Shown piece by piece: positions 47,618 to 57,246 of a DNA stretch of 64,000 nt. The number at the start of each line of letters is the position of its first letter. The first letter of the stretch is position 1. Source of the stretch: Hypholoma sublateritium FD-334 SS-4. Its lineage: Eukaryota > Basidiomycota > Agaricomycetes > Agaricales > Strophariaceae. The translations under genes were made by a program, and so were the position numbers. The stretch covers positions 34,544 through 98,543 of the forward strand of contig KN817558.1 in NCBI GenBank assembly GCA_000827495.1, written 5' to 3'. The notes beneath the pieces were generated by a model. That model ran no database searches and had not been told where the DNA came from. It saw only the letters and a list, made by a program, of their open reading frames with translations.

Positions 47618-50023
47618 TCAGTCTCTCCCGCGCCTCACAAACGTGACTAGAACATCCTGCACGGTCAACGTAAGAGCTAGTCGGCGGTCAAGCACTCTTA
47701 ATGACCACTGGGCCCTCGTTTCGCCCCCACTCAGGATGAGCTCCACCCTGTATTCTCGGAGGTGCATTGCGAGGAAGCGAACGGCCTCAGTCTCCGCGAA
47801 TTCGCGCCCGATACACACGCGGTAACCTACGGGGGTAAATGTCAAGATTAGCATAGAGAATGGACGATGGAAGACAAAAGTAGATAGAGGGGGGACAATC
47901 ACTTATAATGAATGCGGTGCCAATGCCGTCGCTCTCGTGCGCGATACCGTACCACCGTGCTGGCCTGAATCCCTCTGGGTTGAGGAAGTAGCGTGGGTTG
48001 TATTCAGCTCGCCGAGTGTCAGCAATCACGGCGATCCCAAGCGCAGATTGTATTCGAGTCCAGGAGAATCTGTCAGATTACTTAGACAGGCCAACCACGT
48101 CGACAAAGACGTAGGGGAGGTCATAAATAAAGCAATCAGATGAAAAACGAACAGCAGTGGCACACCGTAGTTCCTTTGGGAACGGGGACCGCATGAGTCC
48201 CTCACTTCCCTTTTGAATTTGGGATCCGCAAGATAGATGCTCGTGTCAGAACATATCTGGGAGATTTCATAACGGTCATTGTTCGTGTGCAAGCCGCGGT
48301 GAACAGGGAGATGCACGCGAAACATTCGCATGGTCCCTAGAAAGGCGGCGAGAACTTTATCTAGGTTGGCGTAATCGTCAACCTCCTAAGCGGTGGTGAG
48401 AGGAAGGACACGGTAAATTAAAATGATACACACTGGGTCACGCTCATCGCCAACTACTGACACGATCTGGTGGTATAGATCCCCTGCAGATTGTCGTGTA
48501 AGGCAAGAAAAGCGATTGAAGCGGGCAGGGTACGCGCTGTGGACTCTGACGCAGATATCGAGTCCTTGGCCTGTGACCAGCAATTTGTGGTGAACCTACC
48601 ATCACCTGCCAGAAGCCTGATGAACGCGTTCCCGATTCGCGAATTGCGTGAACTGGAGTGTGAGGGTTGGGATTATGAAAGTGCGCACCAACTCGGAGTC
48701 GTCCAGCTTGACCTCGCTCTCAGTGGCCTGAATAAGCATCGAAAACGCATCCGTCCTCTGTGTGGATCTGCTGGATCCAACATCCGCCTTCCGCTCCGCA
48801 AACTGCTCCCGCACGAGCGCCCCTACTTCGCCCTCTGTCTGGCTTAAATCTGAGGTTCACATTGATTTCGTGTTCGAAGGGAGGGCAGAGGTGAGGTCCA
48901 CCAGGGGAGCGGCAGCCGCAGCAGCCACCGTGGCACGAACAATGCCCCTGCAGCGCCATCCGCCCATCCGTGGTACGCAGGGATTCGTCCCAAGCGAAGT
49001 GACAACGAAAACCGCACTTCGCGATGACCAAATGCGTAGCCTGTGGTCATTGTCTTGTTGTAAGGTGGGCGACGCGTGCGTAGAGAGGAGCAACAAAAAG
49101 GTTGAATGTTAGGGTCTGCAACACGGGGACAGTGGCGTGGGCCTGCGTAGCCCATCCCTCTTCTGCAGCCATCTCGCGGTACGTCTTGCGTGTCTCGGCA
49201 CATATACCGCCTTGTAGCTGCAGAAGTGATTGAGACACCGGAATGTTCATCACGGTGCGCATATATGCACAGTTTGTTGTTGAAGGCAGGGTCCATGATA
49301 CGTCGGTGCTTCCGTCACATACTGCCGCTCGCCGCGAGGATATTCATTCCCTTATGGCTGTTGGGATGTCAATTGCAATGGGGAGAGAGAGAAAAAATCT
49401 GTGAGACGTACGCTCTGTCCTCGGTCGCGTCCTTTAGTTTGTGAAATCCCCTACCGCCGCCTCCCATAGAATCTAGTGGGCCACATCCTTGTCACGAGTG
49501 TATGTGGCGGGTTTTACGGGAAAAATAAGGACGAATAAGATCGTGTCGATACCATAATTGTCGATAAACTGCAATGTTATTTGTGTGGTTTGTTGACGCG
49601 AAGCATTATGGTACTCACTGGTGTTGCGCTAGTTTCCACGAGAAGTCGAAATCAGGGTCCCACCACGTCGTAAGAATGAATGCACCGGGTAGGGTGGATG
49701 GATGGAAATGAGCACGAACTCTTGGAATGTAGCCTACAGCCTTTCACAAAAAGGATACTCGTTCAATATGCATGCATTCAAGGCCCATTTCCCCATGAGC
49801 GCGTGTACCCTCAGCCCACGGCTGTATTTCCCAATATGTTCCCGACATGCTGCGAAACGTTGGCGGGGTTGGCTGTCACTTGGTTGGTCTCGGCCAAGGC
49901 CTTGTGCCACCTTGAGATGAACTTACTAAGGGTCATGAGTCCGCGACACTCGGGAAATGACTCGATAAACCGCAACACGATGCTTAATGAAAGATAGAGC
50001 GTGTGATTTGAGGCTGGGCGCAT
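47618..50023 (-). pseudogene. Decayed cytochrome P450, copy 7
   Basis: Same order of segments as its neighbours but damaged throughout. Recognisable parts: YIPRVRAHFHPSTLPGAF, FNNKL with MDPAFNN in place of MGPAFNN near 49270-49296, KCGFRCHFAWDESLRTTDGR near 48960-49020, FAERKADVGSS, and VCIGREFAETEAVRF near 47780-47822. Lesions: the K-helix ExxR Glu is Gly (FLGTMRMF near 48325-48345); the I-helix motif is AGD/ESTA instead of AGH/ETTA; one base is missing after LQ near 48486, so DLYHQIVSVVGDERDP is out of frame; the anchor exon lacks YRRGLQ; and the segment after ARTSD-like DGRMALQG goes out of frame into Cys/Gly residues. It cannot make a working enzyme. Confidence 0.8.
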
Positions 50024-50302
50024 TGTGTAACGAATAATAATCGTTTGGGGGAAGGGAAGTTACAGCACTGCGGCTGTTGCACAGCAGTCCGATGGACCGG
50101 GTTGCGCTGAAATCGCGGAGCTTGAAATTCTTGCGCCGTGTTGTGCTTCAAGTGGATTCAGAAGTTGGGGTTCAGAGAAACTTGGTGAACAATTAGTGAA
50201 ACTCATGTCATTGCAAGGCATTTCATTTACATGTACATTGCTTCGGTGATACCAAGTACAGATAGCTGGCTGTGTTTATACGACAATAGCCACTGAATAA
50301 TC

Positions 50303-52674
50303 TCAACTCCTCCGACGAACAAACTTTACCGGGACATCCTTGACACCAAGAGTAATCCCAAGTTTAGCATCCAGCACGCGTTCCTTCCACTGCGTCGTTG
50401 TCTCCTTTCCGCGCAGCGTAGGCACGATCCTGTAGTCCCGCAGGAGCATGGTGAGGAAGCACACAGCCTCCGTAGTAGCAAACTTGCGGCCGATACACGT
50501 CCGGGGGCCTATGAGTATTTGATTTAACTATTAGGGATAAGAATGCGAGATTGAGACGCGCCTATGCTGAATGCTGTGAACGCCTCAGATTCGATAGGCA
50601 TGCCGTACCAACGCGAGGGCCGGTACTCCTTCGGGTTGTCGAAGTAGCGCGGGTTGTATTCTGAGTTAGGTAACATATGACATGTTTGAGGCGTTCTGGT
50701 AGATACCAGGAGGGGATAAGATACGTACGAAGCCCAATCATGTCGACGACGACCTGTGAAATGATCGGGGATGAGGGAGACGGGGGGCGATCGTGAAACT
50801 TAGTATGCATACCAAAGTCCCCTTGGGTACAGGGATTGTCTTATCCCCCTCTTCGCCCCGCGGGTTGGGGATCTGGAGTACTGTGTCCTCAAATGCCGTT
50901 CGAATCAGCAGATATCCCGATGCTACCATGATACACATGATGAGCATTGACGCGGAAACTAACAGCTGACCGTATACGTACGGAATAATCGCAGAGCCTC
51001 TAAAAATGCGGAGAGGACTTTGTCAAGTTTCCCATAGTCGCCGTGCACCTAGGAGACTGTAATGATACAGGAGAGAGATATGACGCGAAGAGCCACTCAC
51101 CGGGTCACGCTCATGCCCAACCACTTCAACGATCTGTTGGTATATTTCTTCCTGTAAATCGTCGTTCATGGCAAGAAAACCAATTGTTCCCGCAAGGGTG
51201 TGAGCGGTGGTTTCTGTGGCATTTTTAGAGTTCTACGGTATGCACTTAACAGTGTCATTGTGCGCTTACCGTGTCCCGCCAGAAGCATGATAAACACATT
51301 GCCGATCTAGAGGTAAATCAGTAGATATAATCATCTTGGATTCATGATAAATATTGTGAAACTAATGCTCACCAGTTCCGAGTCATCCAGCTTAAATTTA
51401 CCCTTCTCATTCTCGCTAGCTTCGACAAGCATGGAGAATGCGTTGGTGTCCTGAGCAGAGTCTGTACAGCCTTGTGACCTGATGTCGGCCTTGCGATCTG
51501 CCACCTGCTTCTGCATGAATTCCATAATTTCCTTGTTTGCCTCGTTGAGTTCTCTAAATCTGTATAGACAGCCACAGTTCAATCAGCTTGTGCATTGTCA
51601 AGAGTATAATCAGGCTAGCCTTTTGAAAGGCAGCTTCCGGACCCATTTGGGCACGAAAGAGGTGATTAAGATCGTTTCTGAGACGACACGGAATGCCTCC
51701 TGCAGAGACATGCGTCCGTCTGCTGTGCGTACGGGTTCGGACCAACTGAAGGAGAAACCAAAGCCGCATTTTGAAATGACTAAGAGCGCTACCTGGAGGC
51801 TGTACTATTGAGAGGGAGTCACGGTCTTAAGGAAGAGAGAAACTGACCTTGAACGTCAGTGCTTGCACTACGGGAACGCTGATTTGGTCTCTCCCGGCCC
51901 ATCCCTCATCTGCGACCATATCGCGGTAGGTACGCAGTGTTGTTATCCACACCGCCTCATACCTTGCCGCGTAATCGGTAAGAACACTGGGGTCAGTTAA
52001 TGTTCACGTTAGAAATTACGCACAGCTTATTGTTGAACGCGGGGCCCATGATGCGCCTATGCTTTCTCCAGACCTCTCCCTCGGCAGCAACAAGGTTCAT
52101 TCCCCATTGCCTATACCAAAGGTCAGCGGCGCGAAGGAGGGCCGGAAAAATCGACCGCACTTGATCCCCGTACTGGCTTCCGGTGGCTTATGGAACCCCT
52201 TCGTCCCGCCGCTCGCTGTGACTTGTCGCACCACATCAATGTTGGCTGTGTGAATGGCCGATGGGCCCACGAGCAGCGATATAAACGATATGGTATCGTT
52301 CCCGTACCGTTCATAGACTTTAAAAAATGAGCATTATCAATATCTACATGAGCTGGCACGAGAAAGCTCACCGGTATGACGACGTTTCCACGCGAAGGCA
52401 AAGCCGGGGTTCCACCACGTTGACGGAATGAATGCACCTGGGAGCGTGAATGGATGAAAGGCGGCGCGGACGCCTGGGATGCAGCCAACAACCTGCGAGT
52501 TCCCTGTGAGAGCCCTGATCCAAAAGCGTGCCAAACACGCACCTTGAGTCCTCGTCGGTACGCCAGTATCTTGGAAACAACGAACACAAGAAACAAAGCG
52601 ATAAGTATGTTTTGAACAGTGATACGGTTTTTGTCGACCGGCGGCATAGCTATATGAGGGTTCGCGGACGACAT
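50303..52674 (-). CDS. Cytochrome P450 monooxygenase, copy 8
   Basis: ATG at 52672-52674 (MSSANPHIAMPPVDKNRI), anchor NILIALFLVFVVSKILA, then YRRGLK. Motifs: CIPGVRAAFHPFTLPGAF; VWRKHRRIMGPAFNNKL near 52025-52080; VALLVISKCGFGFSFSW near 51740-51795; I-helix NVFIMLLAGH/ETTAHTLAG near 51185-51305; ExxR in FLEALRLF near 50985-51010; EYRPSRW near 50615-50635; haem loop FSIGPRTCIGRKFATTE near 50470-50575. Stop at 50303-50305 after KFVRRRS. All motifs intact. The third exon near 52090-52250 differs slightly in length from the other copies, so its splice sites are the least certain part. Confidence 0.86.
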
Positions 52675-53335
52675 AGCCCAAATCCAACAGTAAAAAAGTT
52701 GAGGGCAAAAGCGAGGTATGCCAGGTCGTGGAAGGCGACGGTTTTCTGCGAAGGATATCAAGTTGATAAAACCATCTCGTCGACAATTTCAAGGGCTTTG
52801 GCATTGAAACGGATGATCGTGGCACCGAATGAATTTGATTCTTATCCATGTATCGTGTCCACAGTATTCCTCGAGATTCCTCGACCCTGACGTTTCAGAC
52901 TGCCCGGCGAGTCGCTTCGAGTCCACACTGACATTTACTTACAGCAGATTGGTGGCGGCCCAGATATCCGCGCGAGCAGGCCTAGCGGCGGCCGTGCTTT
53001 CGTGGGTAGACAAGCCGCAAGTGAAATTTAAGTGCTTCAAGCTCTAACGGTAGGGAACACGCAGCGGAGAGTCGCCGAGACAGACGCGAGCGTGATCTCG
53101 AGCGTCCGCGGACTCCGGAGTTCGTCGGATCAGCCAGCCAGCGCTACCTTTCTCCTCCCGCCTGCACATCCGGCGCTTATACTTACTAGTAGCAATACGG
53201 GACTTGTAGTCTTGTACAGAACGCGTTTTACACACAAAAAAAAACACTAAATATCCCCATCCTCACTGCATACCTGGCCCCTGGCCCACAATGAATATGT
53301 GGCTCACAAAAAAATATTTAAGCAAAAACGATTTA
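52675..53335. other. Intergenic spacer upstream of the P450 array
   Basis: 660 bp between P450 copy 8 and the tRNA-Arg. It must hold the promoter of copy 8. The open frames on the plus strand have no family match. Confidence 0.4.
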
Positions 53336-53427
53336 AACCGACGACGGGACTCGAACCCGCAGCCTCTGCCTGAATTCCAACCTCTCATCGATAGGAAAGC
53401 AACGCACTACCTTTGTGCTACGACGGC
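53336..53427 (-). tRNA. tRNA-Arg (anticodon CCT), intron-containing
   Basis: On the minus strand: acceptor GCCGTCG/CGTCGGT with one T-T mismatch and one G-T pair, D-arm GCAC/GTGC, anticodon stem TTGCT/GGCAG, T-arm GCGGG/CCCGT with loop TTCGAGT. Loop TTCCTA gives anticodon CCT. A 20-nt intron follows position 37. A run of five T's about 7 bp downstream is the likely terminator. Three mismatched or wobble pairs make it the weakest fold of the four tRNA genes, but the B box GGTTCGAGTC is canonical. Confidence 0.85.
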
Positions 53428-53989
53428 TTATGTCGGCGGCGGCGGCGGGCCCACTCTCAGATTCGCGCAACGTAAACGCCATATACAAATGAAGCAAAGA
53501 GGGGCATGAAGAGGCCAATAACGAAAACAAAGTAGTCAGGTAGGCAACAAGAAGGCCAAGTTTACGTTGCATCCGGGACGGTCGGTAGTACACAGAATTG
53601 CTTACATCAATTGACTTGCCAGCTCCTCTTGGCCGCTTTTCTCTTGTGGTTGGTCCTCGTCGTACTGGTCGGCTGGCAGATACCGGAGGTTAAGCCATTA
53701 GCAAGTAATACAGATGTGATTGTGTGCAGACAGTAAGGAGCCCCCGTGGATAATGAGACAGTGGAAATAGGATTGAAGCAAGGAAGAGACGAGCACCTCC
53801 GATCCAAAAATAAACGCATTGGTGTGTTCGCGCGCCGCCCCAATACGAATCTCAAACTGTTATTCAAGGCAGCGTCGATTTCCATCGTCCTCTTCCGCCT
53901 TGCTGAGAACTACCAGAGCTGTTCTGATAGGGACATCTACGCTAACTCCGACGGCCTAACAACTGAATGCTCGTGCAGGAAACAATAAT
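53428..53989. other. Spacer, possible small minus-strand gene
   Basis: No confident gene. On the minus strand an ATG near 53938 (MSLSEQL) is followed by plausible splice signals, and the frame near 53610-53690 reads RYLPADQYDEDQPQEKSGQE and then ELASQLM stop, which looks protein-like. I could not join the pieces in one consistent phase, so this is reported only as a candidate. Confidence 0.2.
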
Positions 53990-54315
53990 TTAAGGTAGAG
54001 AAAATATGATATGGTCGTCATCACGTTGGGTGACTGATGTGTGACCTTCTGCCAAAATGTGGCAGCTCCGTCACGTTTTCGGCCAGTTTTCGAGGACAAA
54101 ATCGAATGGGGCATCACATTGAGCAACCTTATGAGAAATCTGTTCTCGCCAAGTTTTTTAAATACAAATTGCGCTACTTTTGGCGAAGACGAATTTCCAT
54201 CTGATGCGCAACTGAGACTGCCCCATACAAGTTTTGTCAATTTAGAGTCGTCGCCCGCCAAATTATGTCACGCTCTCCACGTGATGACGACCATATCATA
54301 TTTTCTCTACCTTAA
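53990..54315. mobile_element. 318-bp MITE with perfect terminal inverted repeats
   Basis: The ends are perfect inverted repeats of about 33-36 bp: GGTAGAGAAAATATGATA onward at 53994, its complement ending at 54311. TTAA flanks both sides (53990-53993 and 54312-54315), so the duplicated target could be TTAA (piggyBac-like) or TA (Tc1/mariner-like, with the terminal repeat starting AGG). There is no coding capacity. Apparent open frames on both strands inside it are by-products of the palindromic ends. Confidence 0.85.
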
Positions 54316-54452
54316 GTAAAACGAACACGATCATCATGTGGACTCAGAATCAAAGGGCTACTAATAGTTAATGTAAGATATATAATGCGTGCGTCAAAAA
54401 AGACCACACGAACACGGGCGAAATAGTACATGATGCATGTCCGAGCATGCAA

Positions 54453-55371
54453 CTATGCATCCTCGTCCTCTACTTCCTCTATCCGGGCATTGCGACTGTG
54501 CGGCCGAGAGTCCTCTGATCCTGCAACTTCTTCAATGAAGGCACCCCCATTATCCTTGTGCTTGTCAGCGGACGACTTCTTCGATTTCTTGTCGCCTTTT
54601 TTCTTCTTGGTCTTTGTTTTTGGGAGATCCCATTCCCAGAGAGGAATAAATGAATCAACCTGGGATAATGAGGTAAGCACAACGTGTTAATCCAACTATC
54701 AGAAGTGACGCACGAATCCAACGTCAGCGAAGAGCTGAGGGAATATCCATATTCCGGGACTCGCGACGACGATGGTGATGATGTAGAAAATGAGGCGAAC
54801 AATGGCAAGCGCGAAGAAGAGCCCAATAAGACCGAGCATCCCCATGCTCAGATACCACACGCCAAGGCGCATGATGGGTGGCCACAGCGGGAACATAACG
54901 CCAGCCAGCATTATCGCAACCATCAGGATGCCTCCAGCATATGTCGTCCACTGCGAACCCTCGTAGAACCAAGCGTAGTACTCTTCGGGGCCGAACATCT
55001 GCTCGGGGATGATCTGGAGCGCCTTCGGCGAGGCTGACGAGGATCCTGTGGGGGCGCCACGCTGGACGCGGAGGAAGAACGCATAGGCGTTAACGGACTG
55101 AAGCAGTGTCTGCGCTTCAGCCTCGGAGGTGACCTTTTGTGCGCCTTTCACTTTGGCGAAGGCGGGAGAGAGAAGTGCTTTGATGGCAGACTTTCCTGTT
55201 GGGTGGTCAGCGACGTGCCCCCGCGTTGATGACCGCCGGTGGCGCACCTTTGAAGTAGTCCAGACGTTTTCCGTTCAGAGCGCCGACGCGGATTTTCATG
55301 CCCGCGCCACCTCCTCGCAAAAACTGGGCAACTTTCTTGACATCAGGGGGAGCTTTTGCTTGCTGTTCCAT
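54453..55371 (-). CDS. SEC62: Sec62, ER translocation protein
   Basis: Subunit of the Sec62/Sec63 complex for post-translational import into the endoplasmic reticulum. The first ATG is at 55369-55371 (MEQQAKAPPDVKKVAQFLR); the frame upstream has no ATG. The cytosolic N-domain continues with MKIRVGALNGKRLDYFKG, an intron (about 55202-55250), then KSAIKALLSPAFAKVKG and SVNAYAFFLRVQRG. The Sec62 core has PEEYYAWFYEGSQWTTYAGG near residue 130, followed by two membrane segments: ILMVAIMLAGVMFPLWPPIM and MGMLGLIGLFFALAIVRLIF. After an intron at about 54662-54711, VDSFIPLWEWDLPK leads into a Lys-rich tail (KTKKKKGDKKSKKSSADK) and an acidic end (IEEVEDEDA). Complete at about 270 aa, the size of fungal Sec62. 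A further non-coding exon upstream is possible. Confidence 0.92.
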
Positions 55372-56209
55372 TTCGGTCGACCGAGCGACTTCAGTTGTGG
55401 TGTTCTCTTTAGACAATTCAACACAAGATGGACAAGGGTGCTCAGCGAGAGATACTTACGATCTACAGGCGCAGATAACGCGCAACTGCCGATGGAGCCC
55501 GGCTGCGGTGGGGAGAGTGGTTGGTTGAAGAAAGAAAGCTTGTGTGCTGGCGAAGGGCACGGGCACGGGCACGGACACGTCACAACACTTGACGCGACGG
55601 TACACTACACAGCCACATCTAATCTCGGCACTGTCAACTCGCTGTGCACAAACACATTACACGCAGTAAGTACTATTCCAGGTTGAAGGGGTGATATTTT
55701 TCTGCGTTGCGATGCCACTACACAGGTAATTGACTTTACAATTCAAGGTGGAGTTGGAAGCCTCCACCAAACGTGATTGACCAATGACTTCAGACTGACA
55801 GCAGGTTGCCAACTACTCTGCCGCTGTCGGCTGACTTGTTGTGGCAAGTACTGCTTTACCTACAACGATGCACTGAGCAAGCCGGTAGTATTTTAAATTG
55901 TGAAGGGTAAATATTGGTACTGACCGGTGCTGTTGGTGAGTCTCCAGAGATCTGGCGGAATTTACCTCCCCCGATTCAATGGAGTAGGCATACCAAAAGT
56001 ATATTACTATCCACGTTGGTCCACGTCGGGTTGCTGGGTTGAGTCCCAGTTGAGCAAACCTCCCTCGTAAACGGGCTATTTGTACCGATATTTATTGGTT
56101 TATTATAAAAAGAGCAAGTTTCTGCTCAGGCGCATCTAGATGCGAAGCTCTGCCAACTGTGAATATTCCGACCGATCAGAGTGGGATGATTCCAAGTCCC
56201 ATCGCATAT
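55372..56209. other. Intergenic spacer
   Basis: The upstream region of SEC62. The open frame at 55129-55686 on the plus strand is antisense to SEC62 and not a gene. Nothing else is supported. Confidence 0.4.
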
Positions 56210-56630
56210 GTCACTTACGATGCCAAGGCTGAGGCTGATGTGTAAGTGTAGCCCACCACTCAGGGATAAACATAACATATCCGCGCGTAGATCTTGCCGC
56301 CGACCTTATGGACGGCATCGGCCACGTTCTTCCGCCCACTGGATGTTTAGAGTCCCACAAGTCGGAAGCATGAGGCCATTCGGTTCTGAAAGATGGTGTC
56401 AGCCTCACGCGATGCTGTGGACGTACCCTTGGTGGGTGATCAAAACGCCTTCCACGACGATCACATCACTCCGACGCCGCCTGCGATGCGCTGAACGTAA
56501 TACTCCTTGATGAACTCGGCTGGGTATGCGATTCCTCGTCAATCGTCAACGCCGAGATCATGATGTGGTTCTGCAGGGTGCTCGTGCCGATTTTGAGAGG
56601 GGTGAAAAGGGTTTAAGTTGACATCGTTTC
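56210..56630 (-). pseudogene. Relic of an Old Yellow Enzyme (NADH:flavin oxidoreductase)
   Basis: Fragments in different minus-strand frames line up, in order, with the N-terminus of the OYE family: LKIGTSTLQNHIMISALT near 56550-56605, then AEFIKEYYVQRIAGGVGVIV and VEGVLITHQG near 56430-56525, TEWPHASDLWDSKHPVGG near 56340-56395, and KNVADAVHKVGGKIYAR near 56285-56335. An intact member would continue with the Gln and Trp-His of the flavin-site strand; here the frame runs into a stop. Frameshifts separate most pieces, and the C-terminal three quarters of the barrel are absent. OYEs reduce activated alkenes with NADPH and FMN; this copy cannot. Confidence 0.65.
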
Positions 56631-57246
56631 AATCTGAGTGGAATTCGAGGGTGGTGGAAAAACGAAACGGGCGGCTGTAGTAGCCGGTTGGCATCGAACA
56701 GACAAACCAGCGGAGCTTTATTGAAAAATGGCGTGATAGAGTATTGGACAAAAGGCCATGGAAGATACTTGGAAGACGATTTAGTAGCTTTGTACATTTG
56801 ATAACACAATCGATCTCTGCATTGCCGCTGCGTGCGTAGGCTTTGTGATATTGGAACCTAAAAAAATTCTCGTGGCGGCGAGGTTGCTTATTGAGATATA
56901 AATTTTGGGGACTACTGACTGCATGATACCAAACTTCATAATCTTATGCCTTCCCACCCCTGAGATCTGCTTGTTAGTCGTTACATTGTTCGTGATATAT
57001 CATATAGATAGTCGAATCTTGGTTGTGTCGTTAAATAAGAAGGCAAAACCCGGCATGTCAGTTCGTGTTGCAATATGTTTCGAGTCGGTGAGGGAATCGT
57101 TGTGTTGTCGTATTTCGGTCGTTCAGAAGCTGAAACGGTGTCGTCTATGTCGAGCAGTTTTTAAGAATGGCAGACCAGAATTCGACGCGCCGAGGAAGGC
57201 AAGCATTTGGATATGTTACATCGATTCCACCTGACGAGGAGGGTAG
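56631..57246. other. Intergenic spacer
   Basis: About 600 bp between the OYE relic and the WD40 gene. Possibly the flank of the decayed gene. No gene seen. Confidence 0.35.

Noticed and set aside
53956..54319. Two opposed open frames of about 100 codons
   Set aside because: They lie within the 318-bp MITE and mirror each other because of the inverted repeats.
54041..55686. Plus-strand open frames opposite SEC62
   Set aside because: Shadows of the conserved SEC62 exons.
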